64,000 nt of DNA from Acheta domesticus. Lineage: Eukaryota; Arthropoda; Insecta; Orthoptera; Gryllidae. Position 1 is the stretch's first letter; each line of letters opens with the position of its first letter. The stretch is from the NCBI GenBank assembly GCA_031308135.1, contig JAHLJT010008756.1:135858949-135922948 (forward strand), read 5' to 3'. The position numbers and the translations under genes were made by a program. Shown in pieces: positions 22,413 to 33,597 of the stretch. The notes below the pieces were generated by a model. That model had not been told where the DNA came from. It ran no database searches and worked only from the letters and a program-made list of their open reading frames with translations.

Positions 22413-23584
22413 GAGCAGTTCCCACAGTTAGATCTATTGCTTCTATGGAAGATGAAGTTGGAGATGCAGATGAACAAGCAGAATCAGAAGAAGATGAAGA
22501 AGGGAATACTGACGTTATTAAGTATACATTTAATACAGAGGAAAGAGGAATAAATGATTCTGTAGAACCTGAAAGAGAATTTTGCCGAAGCACCAAAAGA
22601 AAAAGGTATTGTGCCTGATGTGGAGGATGTACTTGTGATAGTGGAGGGGAAACTGTTTTAGTCATGAATCATAAAGTATGCTCTGAAGAATGTGATGTTA
22701 GTAAACCAAATTTATGCACTGAAGAGGAAATGATGTACACAGATCATTTAAATAGTGTTCAAAGTGTTGATGAAATGATTTTTCATAAACGAAGTACTGT
22801 TATTGATAACAGGAAATATGTGTGCCTCTTTGCATGTGAGTGACAGCAGTGCTGTGAAAAGTAGGGATAATAGTCTTGTGTGCGAGTTGCCTCAAAGAGA
22901 GGCAGTTGTGAGGTATTGTGAAGATTATGGTGCAATGGGTGTAACTTCTGTGTTCCCAAAAAGAGTTTGTAATTCTGTTTGTATTTCACCTATTCCACAG
23001 CCTCCTGTCAAAGAATTGTATGTTTATGATCCATCAGCTCACAACATGACATTTTGTAGGAACAACACCGTTATTGATGCGAGGTCCCTTCCGGTGAATC
23101 CAAACTTGAATGGTTTGGACACTTATTCATTCCATCAGATTCCAGTCGAATCTTCATCTGGTGGTTAAGAATATTAATGATGCTTATGTACATACAAATT
23201 CTGGACTGTGTCCAGTACTCCAAGAGTCAAGATTTGAATTTGAGAACAGGGACGTGAAACCAACAAAAAAAACTGCCAACTGAAGAGGATTTTATGAGGA
23301 GGATTGAAAAAACTTTATTTGAATCCAAATTGAAACAAAAATTGATGATGCTATAGATTCAAAATATAAGGCTGAATTAGATTTTATCATTGCCTCTTAA
23401 GAAACGTTTGAGAACTTTAGCGGCAATGTCTAGTATATCTTGTACTCCTGAAAAATTTGTCACTCCAAAAGAAGAAAGTTTTCCCTCATATCCTGCAAAA
23501 CCCATGATAAGTATAGCAGAATTAGAGTTTACTGAGGGTTTAATCCCTAAACCAGGAAAGACATACCAAGGCAATTACAAGTGA
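22413..23584 (+). pseudogene. Decapeptide-repeat locus, downstream (probably terminal) exon, frameshifted
   Basis: Unrecognised protein. The exon opens after a good acceptor with AVPTVRSIASMEDEVGDADE and a glutamate-rich run (22440-22510). Coding character then persists for ~1.17 kb through about six frame changes: a KEKGIVPDVEDVLVIVEGK segment (~22587-22645), a HKVCSEECDVSKPNLCTEEE segment (~22670-22730), an open frame with PIPQPPVKELYVYDPS (22803-23168), NINDAYVHTNSGLCP (~23168-23210), and a basic C-terminus with LKKRLRTLAAMSSISCTPEK and a final PGKTYQGNYK before TGA (23582-23584). Each segment has codon-like composition and joins the next with small indels, as in a single decayed or misassembled exon. 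No enzymatic motif is apparent. An unprocessed pseudogene is my first reading because the intron is retained. A live gene with sequence errors is the alternative. Confidence 0.5.
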
Positions 23585-24197
23585 TCACATTAACAAGTAT
23601 AAATTACTGTGATTGTTATTTTTTCCTGGAAGGAAGAGAAAGTATTATGGAAAATTATTTATAGTAAATGTTCCACCATAATAACAATAACGTGAAATGC
23701 AGCAAAAAAAGATGTCGGTATAGAATGTTACCTCACTGGAGTGAAAGGTTTATTTATTCAGCTTGCGCTGTAGTACACCATGTAATTCTTTCCAAGAATA
23801 CGCATGGCAGTTACAATGGATTGTAAGAAATAACTATTGTCGTCTTCATCTGTCAGCCAAGAAATCAATGTATAAAAATGTTCAGAGAATTACTGTGCCA
23901 TTCATATGGATATTTTGTTTTCCCTGAACTTTGTTTAATAATTCAGTTTCCATTATGAAGAATATTTATCATCTTGAATACAAGAAAATGAGTTACAATT
24001 ATTCCTTTTTACATATGTTATCCTTAGAATTAATCTTCTGATTGTGATGACAAATGTACCTTGATTGTATGTTTGATGTAATATTTGCTCTTTAAATGGA
24101 GATGATACTAGACATGCTAAGAAAGATTCAAGAAAAGCAGTTAAGAAAATTCATATTTTTGTAAGTACAGAGGAGTATATTTTCATGTATCATAAAT
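23585..24197. other. Unassigned stretch before the gap
   Basis: AT-rich sequence, plausibly the 3' UTR of the preceding locus. I see no convincing polyadenylation cluster or other feature. Confidence 0.3.
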
Positions 24198-24297
24198 NNN
24201 NNNNNNNNNNNNNNNNNNNNNNNNNNNNNNNNNNNNNNNNNNNNNNNNNNNNNNNNNNNNNNNNNNNNNNNNNNNNNNNNNNNNNNNNNNNNNNNNN
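24198..24297. other. Assembly gap, 100 N
   Basis: Exactly 100 Ns. It directly abuts the 15 bp tandem array, so the gap probably hides collapsed array units. Confidence 0.97.
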
Positions 24298-24535
24298 AGT
24301 TCGCCATATCCGAGTTCGCCATATCCGAGTTCGCCGTTCCAAGTTCGCCATATATCCGAGTTTCACCAATATCCGAGTTCGCCATATCCGAGTTCGCCGT
24401 ATCCGAGTTCGCCATAACGAGTTCGCCATAACCGAGTTCGCCATAACCGAGTTCGCCATAACCGAGTTCGCCATAACCGAGTTCGCGCATAACCGAGTTC
24501 GCCATACCGAGTTCGCCATATCCGAGTTGGCCATA
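24298..24535. repeat. 15 bp minisatellite (GAGTTCGCCATAACC type)
   Basis: About 16 units of GAGTTCGCCATA[TA]CC in tandem with occasional indels. Because the period is divisible by three it creates an artefactual repetitive open frame on both strands. Units alternate between a TATCC and a TAACC ending, which suggests block-wise expansion. Confidence 0.92.
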
Positions 24536-24579
24536 AGTCCCGATTTTCGCCATAACTGGAGTCGGACTGTACTAAATCA

Positions 24580-24870
24580 CTTTTTCCGAATGCGCTCTCA
24601 AAGCGTGTGGTTCCTACCTGCGGGAGTCTTACGCGAGGAGCAATACGTCCCGCGGGCGTCTTTACGCCCCGTCGTGGTGAAGGAGGAGGGGGCGACGGAC
24701 GCCGGCGGGGGGCGACGCGAGGGGCGGCGCAATTTGGCGTCCGGACGGGTGGCGCCGAGCGGGCGGGGCCGGGAGCAATTTGGGCGAAACGACCCCATTA
24801 TGAGGACGTGACTCAGATGGGATAGACCGATGAGAGGACGACGCGTCGCAATTATGGCGCAAATCCGGGA
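24580..24870. other. CpG-rich block
   Basis: A GC-rich, CpG-dense segment between AT-rich DNA, with overlapping meaningless frames on both strands. It resembles a CpG island or a GC-rich repeat, but no promoter element or coding signature is evident. The stretch from 24871 to 25640 holds nothing I can assign. Confidence 0.4.
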
Positions 24871-25639
24871 TAATTTTGGCACGAAATTAGGCAAACCGTC
24901 GGACAGAGTAGCGATGGCAAAAAAGGACGAAAGACAGGTGTGTTTAACACGAGATTTTTAACATGTGAGTTGCGTTACAAGATTGTACTATCAATAAGGA
25001 AACCCGGACTCTCGATCATCCACATAAATTTGTCAATAAATTGTGAAGAAAGATATGAGTAATACTGTCACAAACTCGCAGAGCACGGCGACGGAGGCAC
25101 GAGAACGGGTTCTCGTTAAAACAGAATATTTAAACGGTATTATACTATGTCGCCGAAAGTTTTATTTGAGTCTCTTTGAGGTAAATTATGGCATTCAAGC
25201 GGAATTTATTTATTCGCTGTTATTAAATATCCATTCTTATTAATTACACTGTAACAACATTTTTGTTGCATTACTATCAACAATTATTTTAACTCATTTG
25301 AGTGTGCTGATTTCAGATCTGAAATTCGTTTTTTGTTTCTGAAAACTTTAGTTGTTTTGGAATCGATAAATGTAAAAATGTTAGTATTTCATTTTCATCT
25401 CTTTGATCTCATTGTGTTTGGGTAAAATTGTGTAAATTGTATGATAAAATTTGATATTTAAAAATTTTAAAATTAATTTGCAATACAGTTCCTATTTCTT
25501 TATTGGTGCAAATTGAAATAGATAACATAAAAATTGGAACATTGTCACTGTCAAAATTGCCAAAAAACTCAGTCAATTCGACATACACGTCACATTCAGC
25601 ACACCAACCTGTCTCCACACCACACTCTCCCACAACAAA

Positions 25640-25915
25640 GATCCGATCCCCAAGCCTCTATCATGTGGGTGTACTCTATTTCCTGTGGTAGTTGCAATGC
25701 TGATATATTGGCCAAACCGGAAGATCCTTTAAACAAAGGATCAAAGAACACATACAAGCTCTCACACAAAAAACCCACATTCACACTTTGCCAACCATCT
25801 ATTAGAACAAGGACACTCGTTTTAATGCGGACACTGACGTCAAATTTTAGAAATTGAAAACAGATACACACATAGACTAAAACTAGAAGCAATACTCATT
25901 AATAATTTATTAAAC
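25640..25915 (+). pseudogene. Penelope-like element, GIY-YIG endonuclease relic
   Basis: The plus-strand translation across one small deletion gives a degraded GIY-YIG endonuclease: HVGVYSISCGSCNA at ~25663-25700, then, after a break at the YIG position, a frame equivalent to the QTGR-F--R--EH signature (bases GGCCAAACCGGAAGATCC at 25709-25726), then a THIHT-like histidine segment and a C-terminal NRYTHRLKLEAILINN segment. The GIY-YIG domain fused behind an RT is the hallmark of Penelope-like retroelements in animals (established). The RT itself is not present, the first Tyr-Ile-Gly is broken and the frame shifts at least twice, so it is inactive. The sequence after ~25915 is pyrimidine-rich 3' DNA running to a hammerhead-like motif near 26536. 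Confidence 0.7.
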
Positions 25916-26486
25916 AATCCCCAACACACTATTTTGAATGAACAGATTCCTTCTCTCTCCCCTCTCCTGAAACTGGCCGCTTCCAAAGCACGTTAACCCC
26001 TCTGCCTGCCTCTTTTCCGCCACCCGGCTGGGCCTTTCCCGTAATAGCCATTTCCTAGAAAAAAACCTACGTTCTCCCCTCCCTCATTGATTGTTGCCTT
26101 CGCCTTTCGCTCTCTTGTCTGGACTGAGGACCACAGCCGCCTCTAATGGGTGTGTCAGTTTGCTCACCTAAATTTATTAATTCATTTATTTATTTAGTTA
26201 CATATTTATTCATCTCCTATGTTCACCTCTGTTCAGAACGTACATTTGTTATTCAAAATTATGTTTCCATTTTCACATTTTATATTATAATTTTTCCAGT
26301 TTTCTTTCACCCTAATTGGTTTCATAATAATATTATTGTAATAGATTCCATTAATTTAATTTAATTTTCATTGTCATTTTTAAAAATTATATGTCCATTT
26401 CACATTTTATTTTTCTTTAAAATCCAATTCATAATAATATTCTGTACAAAATTTTAATTTTTAAATTTTTTGTAATTTAGAATATT

Positions 26487-26528
26487 ATATTATTATTATT
26501 ATTATTATTATTACTACTATTATTATTT
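26487..26528. repeat. (TTA)n microsatellite
   Basis: ATT repeat run just upstream of the hammerhead-like motif. From 25916 to 26486 the sequence is AT- or pyrimidine-rich with no other feature. Confidence 0.8.
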
Positions 26529-26535
26529 TGTAGCA

Positions 26536-26562
26536 CTGAAGATGGCTGCAATGCGGCCGAAA
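26536..26562 (+). ncRNA. Hammerhead-ribozyme-like core motif (candidate)
   Basis: CTGAAGA (fits the CUGANGA box) is followed by a short GGC/GCC stem and then GAAA (26559-26562), the two conserved core strands of a hammerhead ribozyme. Penelope-like elements carry hammerhead motifs in their terminal repeats (established), and a Penelope endonuclease relic lies ~620 bp upstream on the same strand. I could not pair stems I and III convincingly, and stem II has an unpaired base, so activity is doubtful. Confidence 0.35.
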
Positions 26563-26589
26563 AAGCTTTATGCAGAATAAATAGTTACG

Positions 26590-28300
26590 ATGGAGAGCCA
26601 ACACCTCATATAGATTTCGATAGCATCGTAAACACCGCACCATTTCCTACCACATAAAAATTGTCAAAGTTATAAAAAAGTTATATGACACATTTTTACT
26701 ACGAAGCAAGGGTCAAATGAATTATGTTATTGCAGTAACTTCCGTTTCTAGCTATTCCGTTTGTATGCTCTCTCTCAGGACAATCTCGTGTAGTGCTCCA
26801 TGAAGTAGTTTGGTGTTCGTAACATATGCTAGTCCCCATCTAAGTAACGCTCTGGCGTTGTCTTGAGGTCCTGATGGAATCGCTTATCTTGCCCGCCACT
26901 TACTTAAGTTCTCAGTCAGAGAAACTATCAAGATGACTAAATAAGAAATGAAGTTTGACACTCATGTCACATCCCAGATTATGAAATACTGACAACATAT
27001 TATATACAAAACCTCTCATAGTTAGCAGCCATTCTAAATTCCTAGAAAGTGTTCCACGAGTGCCACGAATGATTCCCATGCAGCCCTTTCCTTGATGTTT
27101 ATTTCTCTGTTCTTATTCTGGATGTTCATTTTTTCTGGAACTTCTTTACTTTCATTCACAATCTTGTTGGATAATGAAACAGATGTTATTGATGATGAAT
27201 GTGTGTGTCTTAATTTATGTATGATTACCGAATGGTTTTGTTCATTGGTTTTCAGATAGGGCTGCAGGTGATAATGTAGTAGGATCGTCTCCTAAATTAT
27301 TTCATCAGTATACATACCTTTTGCAGCTCTCACACAGTCTTTATAAATGAGTTCTTTAAATAAAGAGAATTTTCACGGACACGTGACGAGTTGCACTTCG
27401 ACTTTAAAAATATGAAGGATTTGTTTAAAAAGACTGATCTAAAAATTCATGTCAAATATACTTTCTATTCTTCTCCGTACTTTCTGGAGATTCACGAGTT
27501 ATTTCATTGATTTGGTCACCACCAAATATGGGCGTCACCAAATATTGCTACATTGAAAATAACTGAAAGCTATGTTAAAATCAAAGAGGTTATATTATAC
27601 ATACGCGGTTAATTGCAGAGCGGTTGATGCATACCGTCTCCTAAGATACATGAGTCGAAGTTTATGATTGGCCAGGAGAGAGGAGCGGTCAGAAAAATTG
27701 AATAGAAAAAGCGATAAAGTTTTTGAGACACATCGCCCTGATGGAGGCTTATTATAACTGTAGTTAAACACTATTGGTTTTATATTCACGAGTGGAATAG
27801 TCACGAACAAATACACGAATCTACGTCCCATTAAACACACTTGCTGTGATTTTCTCAAGTGAAAGTGGAGGGAGAGCACGAACTATATGCTGAAAACATT
27901 CACCATCTGCGTGCAATGCTTCTAGGAATTGTTAATTGAACCAAGATTTATATGGAGCGGAGGAAAAATGAACTTTTCTTGACCGACAATTAGATCACAA
28001 ACAATATTTGGCATAACTGCTTTGAGAGTCTCTCGTATGGGCCACTCTTTCTGGTTCGTGCTGATCGCGAGCTCGGTCGGCCCACACGCAAATATTGCAC
28101 CGATATTTTGTAACACCTCCCTGTTCACCTTGAAGCAAGTTAACTATTTTGAAGTCCACAGAAATTGTCCGGGTGTGCTCGTGGTATTTTAGAAGTTCAT
28201 TTCAAGTTCTATTGTCATTTTGCTCCTCTCGTAACACAGAATAACCATCTTAAACAGGTGCATAGACATTGCTATTTGAAGTACAACACAATTCAAGCTA
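26590..28300. other. Unassigned stretch
   Basis: Mixed AT-rich sequence with several short open frames and no recognisable domain. No clear repeat boundaries could be drawn. Confidence 0.3.
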
Positions 28301-28304
28301 CGCT

Positions 28305-28890
28305 TAGAACTGTCCGTCAGATAGCCCGTCTATCAGTCTGTTCGTCCTATGATCAACGCTAGCGCCTATATCGTTCGGACGATTTTCCCCAAATCGATAT
28401 TCCCCGATCGATAGGACCAACTCGAGGCTCTGCAAATTTGAAATGATATTTTGACTCTGGGGGTACTTTAGTAGATGAAGCCTTAAAACATTTTCAAAAT
28501 TTACAAAAAAGCAAAAAATATTTGGATTTTCACCCCTTGGATAGAGCAAAGATTGCTTTAAAATGAGGCAGGTCTCAATTTCGTTGACATCTCTGAATTT
28601 TTGAAAGTCGCCATATTTTAATTTTTCGGCGTCATCCGATAACTATTGAAGATAGCAATTTCTTCCTCAAGTAAAATCTGTAAAAATAGGCAATTTTTAA
28701 AGACTATTTTCTTAAAAATCGCTGTAACTTTTATCGTTTAATTTTTGTTTTGAGTATTGCAAAGTACGCTTATAAAATTGGCGTAGGTCCTATTTTCGGT
28801 GAACTGTATGTTTTCGAAAAAATTAACATTGCAAAAGAAAATATGGATGATAGAAATGTTTCCCTTAATGAAATATTTTCTGAAAAATAA
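28305..28890 (+). repeat. Family A repeat, partial copy
   Basis: Contains the pyrimidine block (CCGTCTATCAGTCTGTTCGTCC), AACGCTAGCGCCTATATCG, a GGGGGTACTTTAGTAGATGA segment and later TTTTCGAAAA/AAATTT segments in family order. The 5' head is missing. Confidence 0.65.
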
Positions 28891-28964
28891 TATCTTTAAA
28901 TAAGGTCATGTTCAATTTTATTTTCTTACTTTGTATTAATAGAAGAGAAATTATTGTGATCGTT

Positions 28965-29140
28965 GTCCACAATACGACGGATTTTAGACAAAAAAACAAC
29001 TCTAAGGGGAAAGAAAGAAGAAAGGGGGCCTGGGAAAAAAAGTGGGTAAATTTTGTTTGTATGTGTAGTAAATTACTTCTAACACATTATGTAGTTAAAA
29101 TTCATGTTTTGTGGGTCTTCGATACAAAAATATGTAGTTA
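28965..29140 (+). repeat. Family A repeat, head fragment
   Basis: The ACGACGGATTTTAGACAAAA segment and TTCATGTTTTGTGGGTCTTCGATAC parallel the head of the copy at 49.3-49.6 kb (ACGACGGATTTTCGGCAGAA, then TTTTGTGGGTCCTTGATAC). Confidence 0.55.
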
Positions 29141-29150
29141 GCGCGTAATT

Positions 29151-29515
29151 GTGGGTGAAATATCGGCAATTATTAAACAGTTTTATTCTTCAAAATTGTT
29201 TAATAATTTACCGAAGACAAGACTGTGGGGATACGTCCTGCACCATGACAATGCATCTGCGCCCACGGCCAACTTCACAATTCAGTTCCTAGAGTCATCA
29301 GAGGTTAAACTAATGACTCACCTACCTGAAGTCCCGACCTGACCTCATGTGATGATTATTTTCTGTTCCGTAAAGTGAAAAGTCGCATGCTAGGAAGGAG
29401 GTTCTTAAGCCCTGAACAAGCTGTTGATGCCTACAAAAGTGAACTTTTAGCACTCGAAGAAAATGAGTGGAAAAACTGTTTTCAAAATTGGTTTACGAGA
29501 ATAGAAAAATCATAG
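29151..29515 (+). pseudogene. mariner-family transposase, C-terminal catalytic relic
   Basis: The frame 29151-29342 reads VLHHDNASAPTA, the region around the second catalytic aspartate of mariner transposases (HDNAPAH in active proteins). It then stops, and one base later resumes as PDLTSCDDYFLF, with the third catalytic aspartate. Counting across the shift gives 34 residues between the two, i.e. the D,D34D spacing typical of mariner. The remaining LGRRFLSPEQAVDAY and NCFQNWFTRIEK segments are the usual C-terminal tail, stopping at TAG 29513-29515. The N-terminal DNA-binding half and first aspartate are absent. The transposase family cuts and pastes at TA dinucleotides. This is a dead fragment with a frameshift and several substitutions. 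Confidence 0.85.
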
Positions 29516-30522
29516 AATGTCGTAGCGAGTATTTTGAGAAAATAAAGTTATCAAAATTATTTCAAGTTTCTTAGTTATTGTGTATCTCAAAACATTCATA
29601 GCGACCCTCGTATAACGACACACCAAAATTGGGTTTCTCTTATTTATTAAGATATTTCAAATGAGAATACTGGTTCCATGTTTCTTTGGAATATGAAATG
29701 TTGTGAACTCATACACGCCATATAATCACAACGTTCCAGAAGCATTACTACATCCCCGTTCTAAAGGCCCGACTAGGCAGATGCTCGATTACCGCACGTG
29801 CCTCGTCGGTCACTGGTTGCTACGCGTCCTCGCAGAAACTCTCCTACCCATGTCGCCACTGTCCGGTATGGACAGGCATTATTCCCCCAAGAGCTTCTGC
29901 TAATTTCTTGTGATATTTTCAGGTATTTCTCCCACGGAGAACGACTATATTGGTGTATGAGCGCTGCTCAAAACGGGTTACAGTAATCTGGCACGGCTTA
30001 TTCCTCACTCTGCTAATAGACAGACTCACATAATCATTCGTTGTTATAAACATTAGTACAACATTTATTTCGTGTACCGATAACATTTCTTTTAGAAAAA
30101 ATAATTGCCATGACTTCTGCCCCCACCCTCGTATTACTTGTACTCAACTCTGTAAATCGTTCCTTTGTAACACGGGGTATAGTATTTGCAACACGGGGTT
30201 CACGGGGTAAAAGAAAAATAATTGAAGAGAAGTGAATCTGAATAACATAATATTCACTTTTCATACATTTAAAACAAACAAGTCAAACGAGGGAAGCAAT
30301 AAATCAACCTCAAAATTTGCAATTTTATGTATTAATGATCGTAAAATATGCAACATAATCTAGCATAACGCTAAAATGTGCAAATTTACATAGTATATCT
30401 CAAATAGGCAAATTAAAACTTTGAAATATGCATCCAGAGACTCCCATTCAAAAAGAAAACCGAACTCCGGACTTCTTGGACTGAGCAGAAGAAATTTGCA
30501 ATTGCATAATAGTATATTCTTC

Positions 30523-30634
30523 AACGAGCACAGAATGACAGTTATTATTTACGAGTTGATGTTTACGACACGAGCGACGTAGTCGCTCGTGTCGGAATTT
30601 CTACGAGTGAATAATAGCCATTCTACGCGAGTAG
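30523..30634. other. Fold-back element with 12 bp perfect core
   Basis: A 112 bp imperfect inverted repeat centred on CGACACGAGCGA (30566-30577) and TCGCTCGTGTCG (30583-30594), with outer arms AGAATGACAGTTATTATTT and AATAATAGCCATTCT. The flanks on either side (29516-30522 and 30635-32050) hold nothing else I recognise. Confidence 0.75.
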
Positions 30635-32049
30635 AGGACTATACTTTCTCTACGACTTTGAAATTGATATTTTAAAAATACTACATGGGCACCTTCACGT
30701 TACAGAACGGCTACAGAACACTAATTTTCTCAATGTTCTAACAAACACCAACTCACATACTGTATAGTGGTTCATCTGTCTTACGACTGTTGCAACCTGC
30801 CGCAGCAGAGCACGCAGCGCCTCTCTAGGAGACTGCGAGAACCCTGTATCGTGTATAATGAACTAAGACGAACGTGATCGGTCGATAACCGTACGGTAAT
30901 AATATTCTGAATAATATTCTCACACGGCTTATGGAATTGGCATCATTACTGCATCCGATAAAGTGCAGAAATGTATACATTCTGCAGTAGTCATAAAGAA
31001 AAACCTGATGCTTACTTATCTCCAGTCGCCATTGTGCGGTCTCTGCTACACTCGTTTACCCATTTGCAGAGTTTCATCCCCTCCACACAGCACACAGCGG
31101 CGCTTTGTTCTAGCACGGTGGAATGTCTGAGCGACTTGAACTTGTTTTTACTCCATGTTGCATGCCTTCGTAACATGCCAGATAATGTATTTACCTTAAG
31201 CCATATTTTCTGATTCACTCTCATACATTTCCGCTAAATCTCTACATTGCTCTCCTTACTTCGTATTAGAGAAAGTAAAACATCTTACCTGAGTGCAATT
31301 TGTGCACGTCCGATATAAAAAAAATCTAAATATTTTATTACATTTCGAATGTCTGCAACCAATGACACCCAATACTATGGAAAGTCACAGAATAAATTGC
31401 TACTGTACTTGTACTTTAGAAAATATTTTCCTACAGGTGGACTTATGCACAGAGACAGGATTTCCATGCAAATGCATGTTTTATGTAAACTTTCTCCGGA
31501 TATCAAATTTTCTAAATTTGTGTTTAATGGCATGCCCATTGAAAAAGGTATAATTTTCCATGCATGTTCCCATGCTTTGGTCAGTATTTTGGAAAAACGT
31601 AACATATGTATTAAGCATATTTTGATGATAGTATGTATTTTTATTAGGCATTTTCAAGGAAGAAATTTTTAAAATTATACTTCGATTAAACAGCAAGTCC
31701 TTTTCCCAGCTGAAAAGAGAGGGACACCTTCCTGCCTTCCAGTCTGGAGCTTCTATAACCAGCATTTAAGTCGTAACGAAGCTCAGGGTTGAATGGCAAT
31801 GTCCCCCCCCCCTGCCTGCTCGTGTCCTTGAAGGGAGTTTGTTTTAATCGGAGTATAAAACATTTTATGATTAAATACCATTTTCTATAATATGACATTG
31901 ACAGATGTCGTCACTTTTCATTTTTAAGACATATATATTCAAATTCTCGGGTGTTCTAAAGAAAATTAACTAAGAGTGTTGTTCATTTCGTTAATGAAAT
32001 ATACATTCAAAATACTCGTATTATCTTTGTAGCCCCTGCAAACACACTG

Positions 32050-32185
32050 CATCAGGGTCGGGCGCTTACTCGGCCACTAGTGGCGTCCACTACGTGCTGG
32101 TCACTAGTTGCTAGGCCCTGGCCATTAGTCGTCGGCATCAGCTACTAGTCGCGACCACTTGTGCCGCCGCTGAGGCTCATCCGCC
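32050..32185. repeat. Degenerate ACTAGT-type short tandem repeat
   Basis: A GC-rich patch in which CACTAGT/TACTAGTCG-like words recur at roughly 20-28 bp spacing. It looks like a decayed minisatellite. From 32186 to 33597 no feature is assignable. Confidence 0.35.
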
Positions 32186-33597
32186 CACAAGTCGTCGACA
32201 CTTTGGTCTCTCTGTGCACTTAGTCTGCTGAGAAACTTTACAACGTAATGTGCTGTAGGTTTTTTTATTGAAATACGAAGCTTCTAATTGCCCTCATATT
32301 GGTGATATTGGTACAAAGAGATCGAAAGCGATGACCAGCAAATCACTCGGCGTTAAATGTATCGTCGATAAAATCTTGTATCGACTGGCGTGTGGAGCCT
32401 AATCCAAGAGGGGCAACATTTTTTGGGGCTCTTTTTAACCGAATTTCTTTAGCTGAATTTCTTTTAGCTAAATACCAAAAGTTATACTAGTAAATTATTC
32501 AATGGTACATGAAAAATGAAAGTACATCTTAATTATTCAAAACTCAATTGATTTTTGTTTTGAAAAAGGAGTTTAAATGGTTCCTGGATAGCCTGGACAG
32601 CCTCTTCTCCAAATTTACTAAATTATTAGATTAAAAAACGGGGAAAATCAGAGATTGAACGTATTCAAGAAAATAAAATGCTTTATTATGTAAATCCTCG
32701 TGGCTCCTTTCAAAACAAAATTGTTTCTTCACAAGAAATTTACATAGCACATTATTTCGCGTGCCAAATTTCCAAGCCTCTTCATATGTCGAAAGCTACA
32801 ATTAATAATTCAAAAAGTTAAAATACTGATTTAATACGTTACTAGAGGTGTTGAAAAGTTTAAAATAGAAAATATATGTCGGTAACCTAGAGCAAAAATA
32901 TTCCAAAGTAAGGAGAGGAATTTAGCATGAATATAAAAATTGTAATTCCTCATCTGGAACCTACCAAGCTAAAAGAACAACACTCATGAATGTTTAAGAC
33001 GAGTTTATGATGATAATTTTACCAGTTTTCTTTAATGAATGCATTGATGCTGTGATTACATGCATAATTATGACAGGAAGTGGGAATAAGCACAATCAAA
33101 TTAAAGCCAATTAGGAAATTAAGCACTTATTTATTGCTAATTTATTACTCCAACAATAATTTTGTGTTATTGTTCATTAGTAAATACAGTTATTTAATAC
33201 TTAATTTTACATTTGATAATATTTGATTGTGCTCATACCTACATTTTATTACGCATATACGCAGGACTTCCATGACATCATAATTCTCATGCCAGTGTAG
33301 CAGGATTTAATACACGAAAACCGAAATGAATTTAATGATTGCGTAATAAATACCAAAAAATTAGTACCGCGCAATCTTTCCTTACTCATTCTGGTCCTCC
33401 TATCGCGACACACACTCACATGTCCTACATTGTACCCTTCTGGCGGAGGTATCGGGGGGGGGGGGCTCGGCGGATGACACGTGCATGGGTGAGAGACCGC
33501 CATTTTCCTGCTAAAACAAACTATACTCACGGGTTGGTAACCAAATCATGATTGACGCGCCCAGAAACACCAGTCAATTAATCATTAATAATGATAA

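Noticed and set aside
24128..24811. Open frames of 114-208 codons with EFAIT or ELGYG repeats
   Set aside because: They span 100 Ns and a 15 bp tandem array whose period is a multiple of three.
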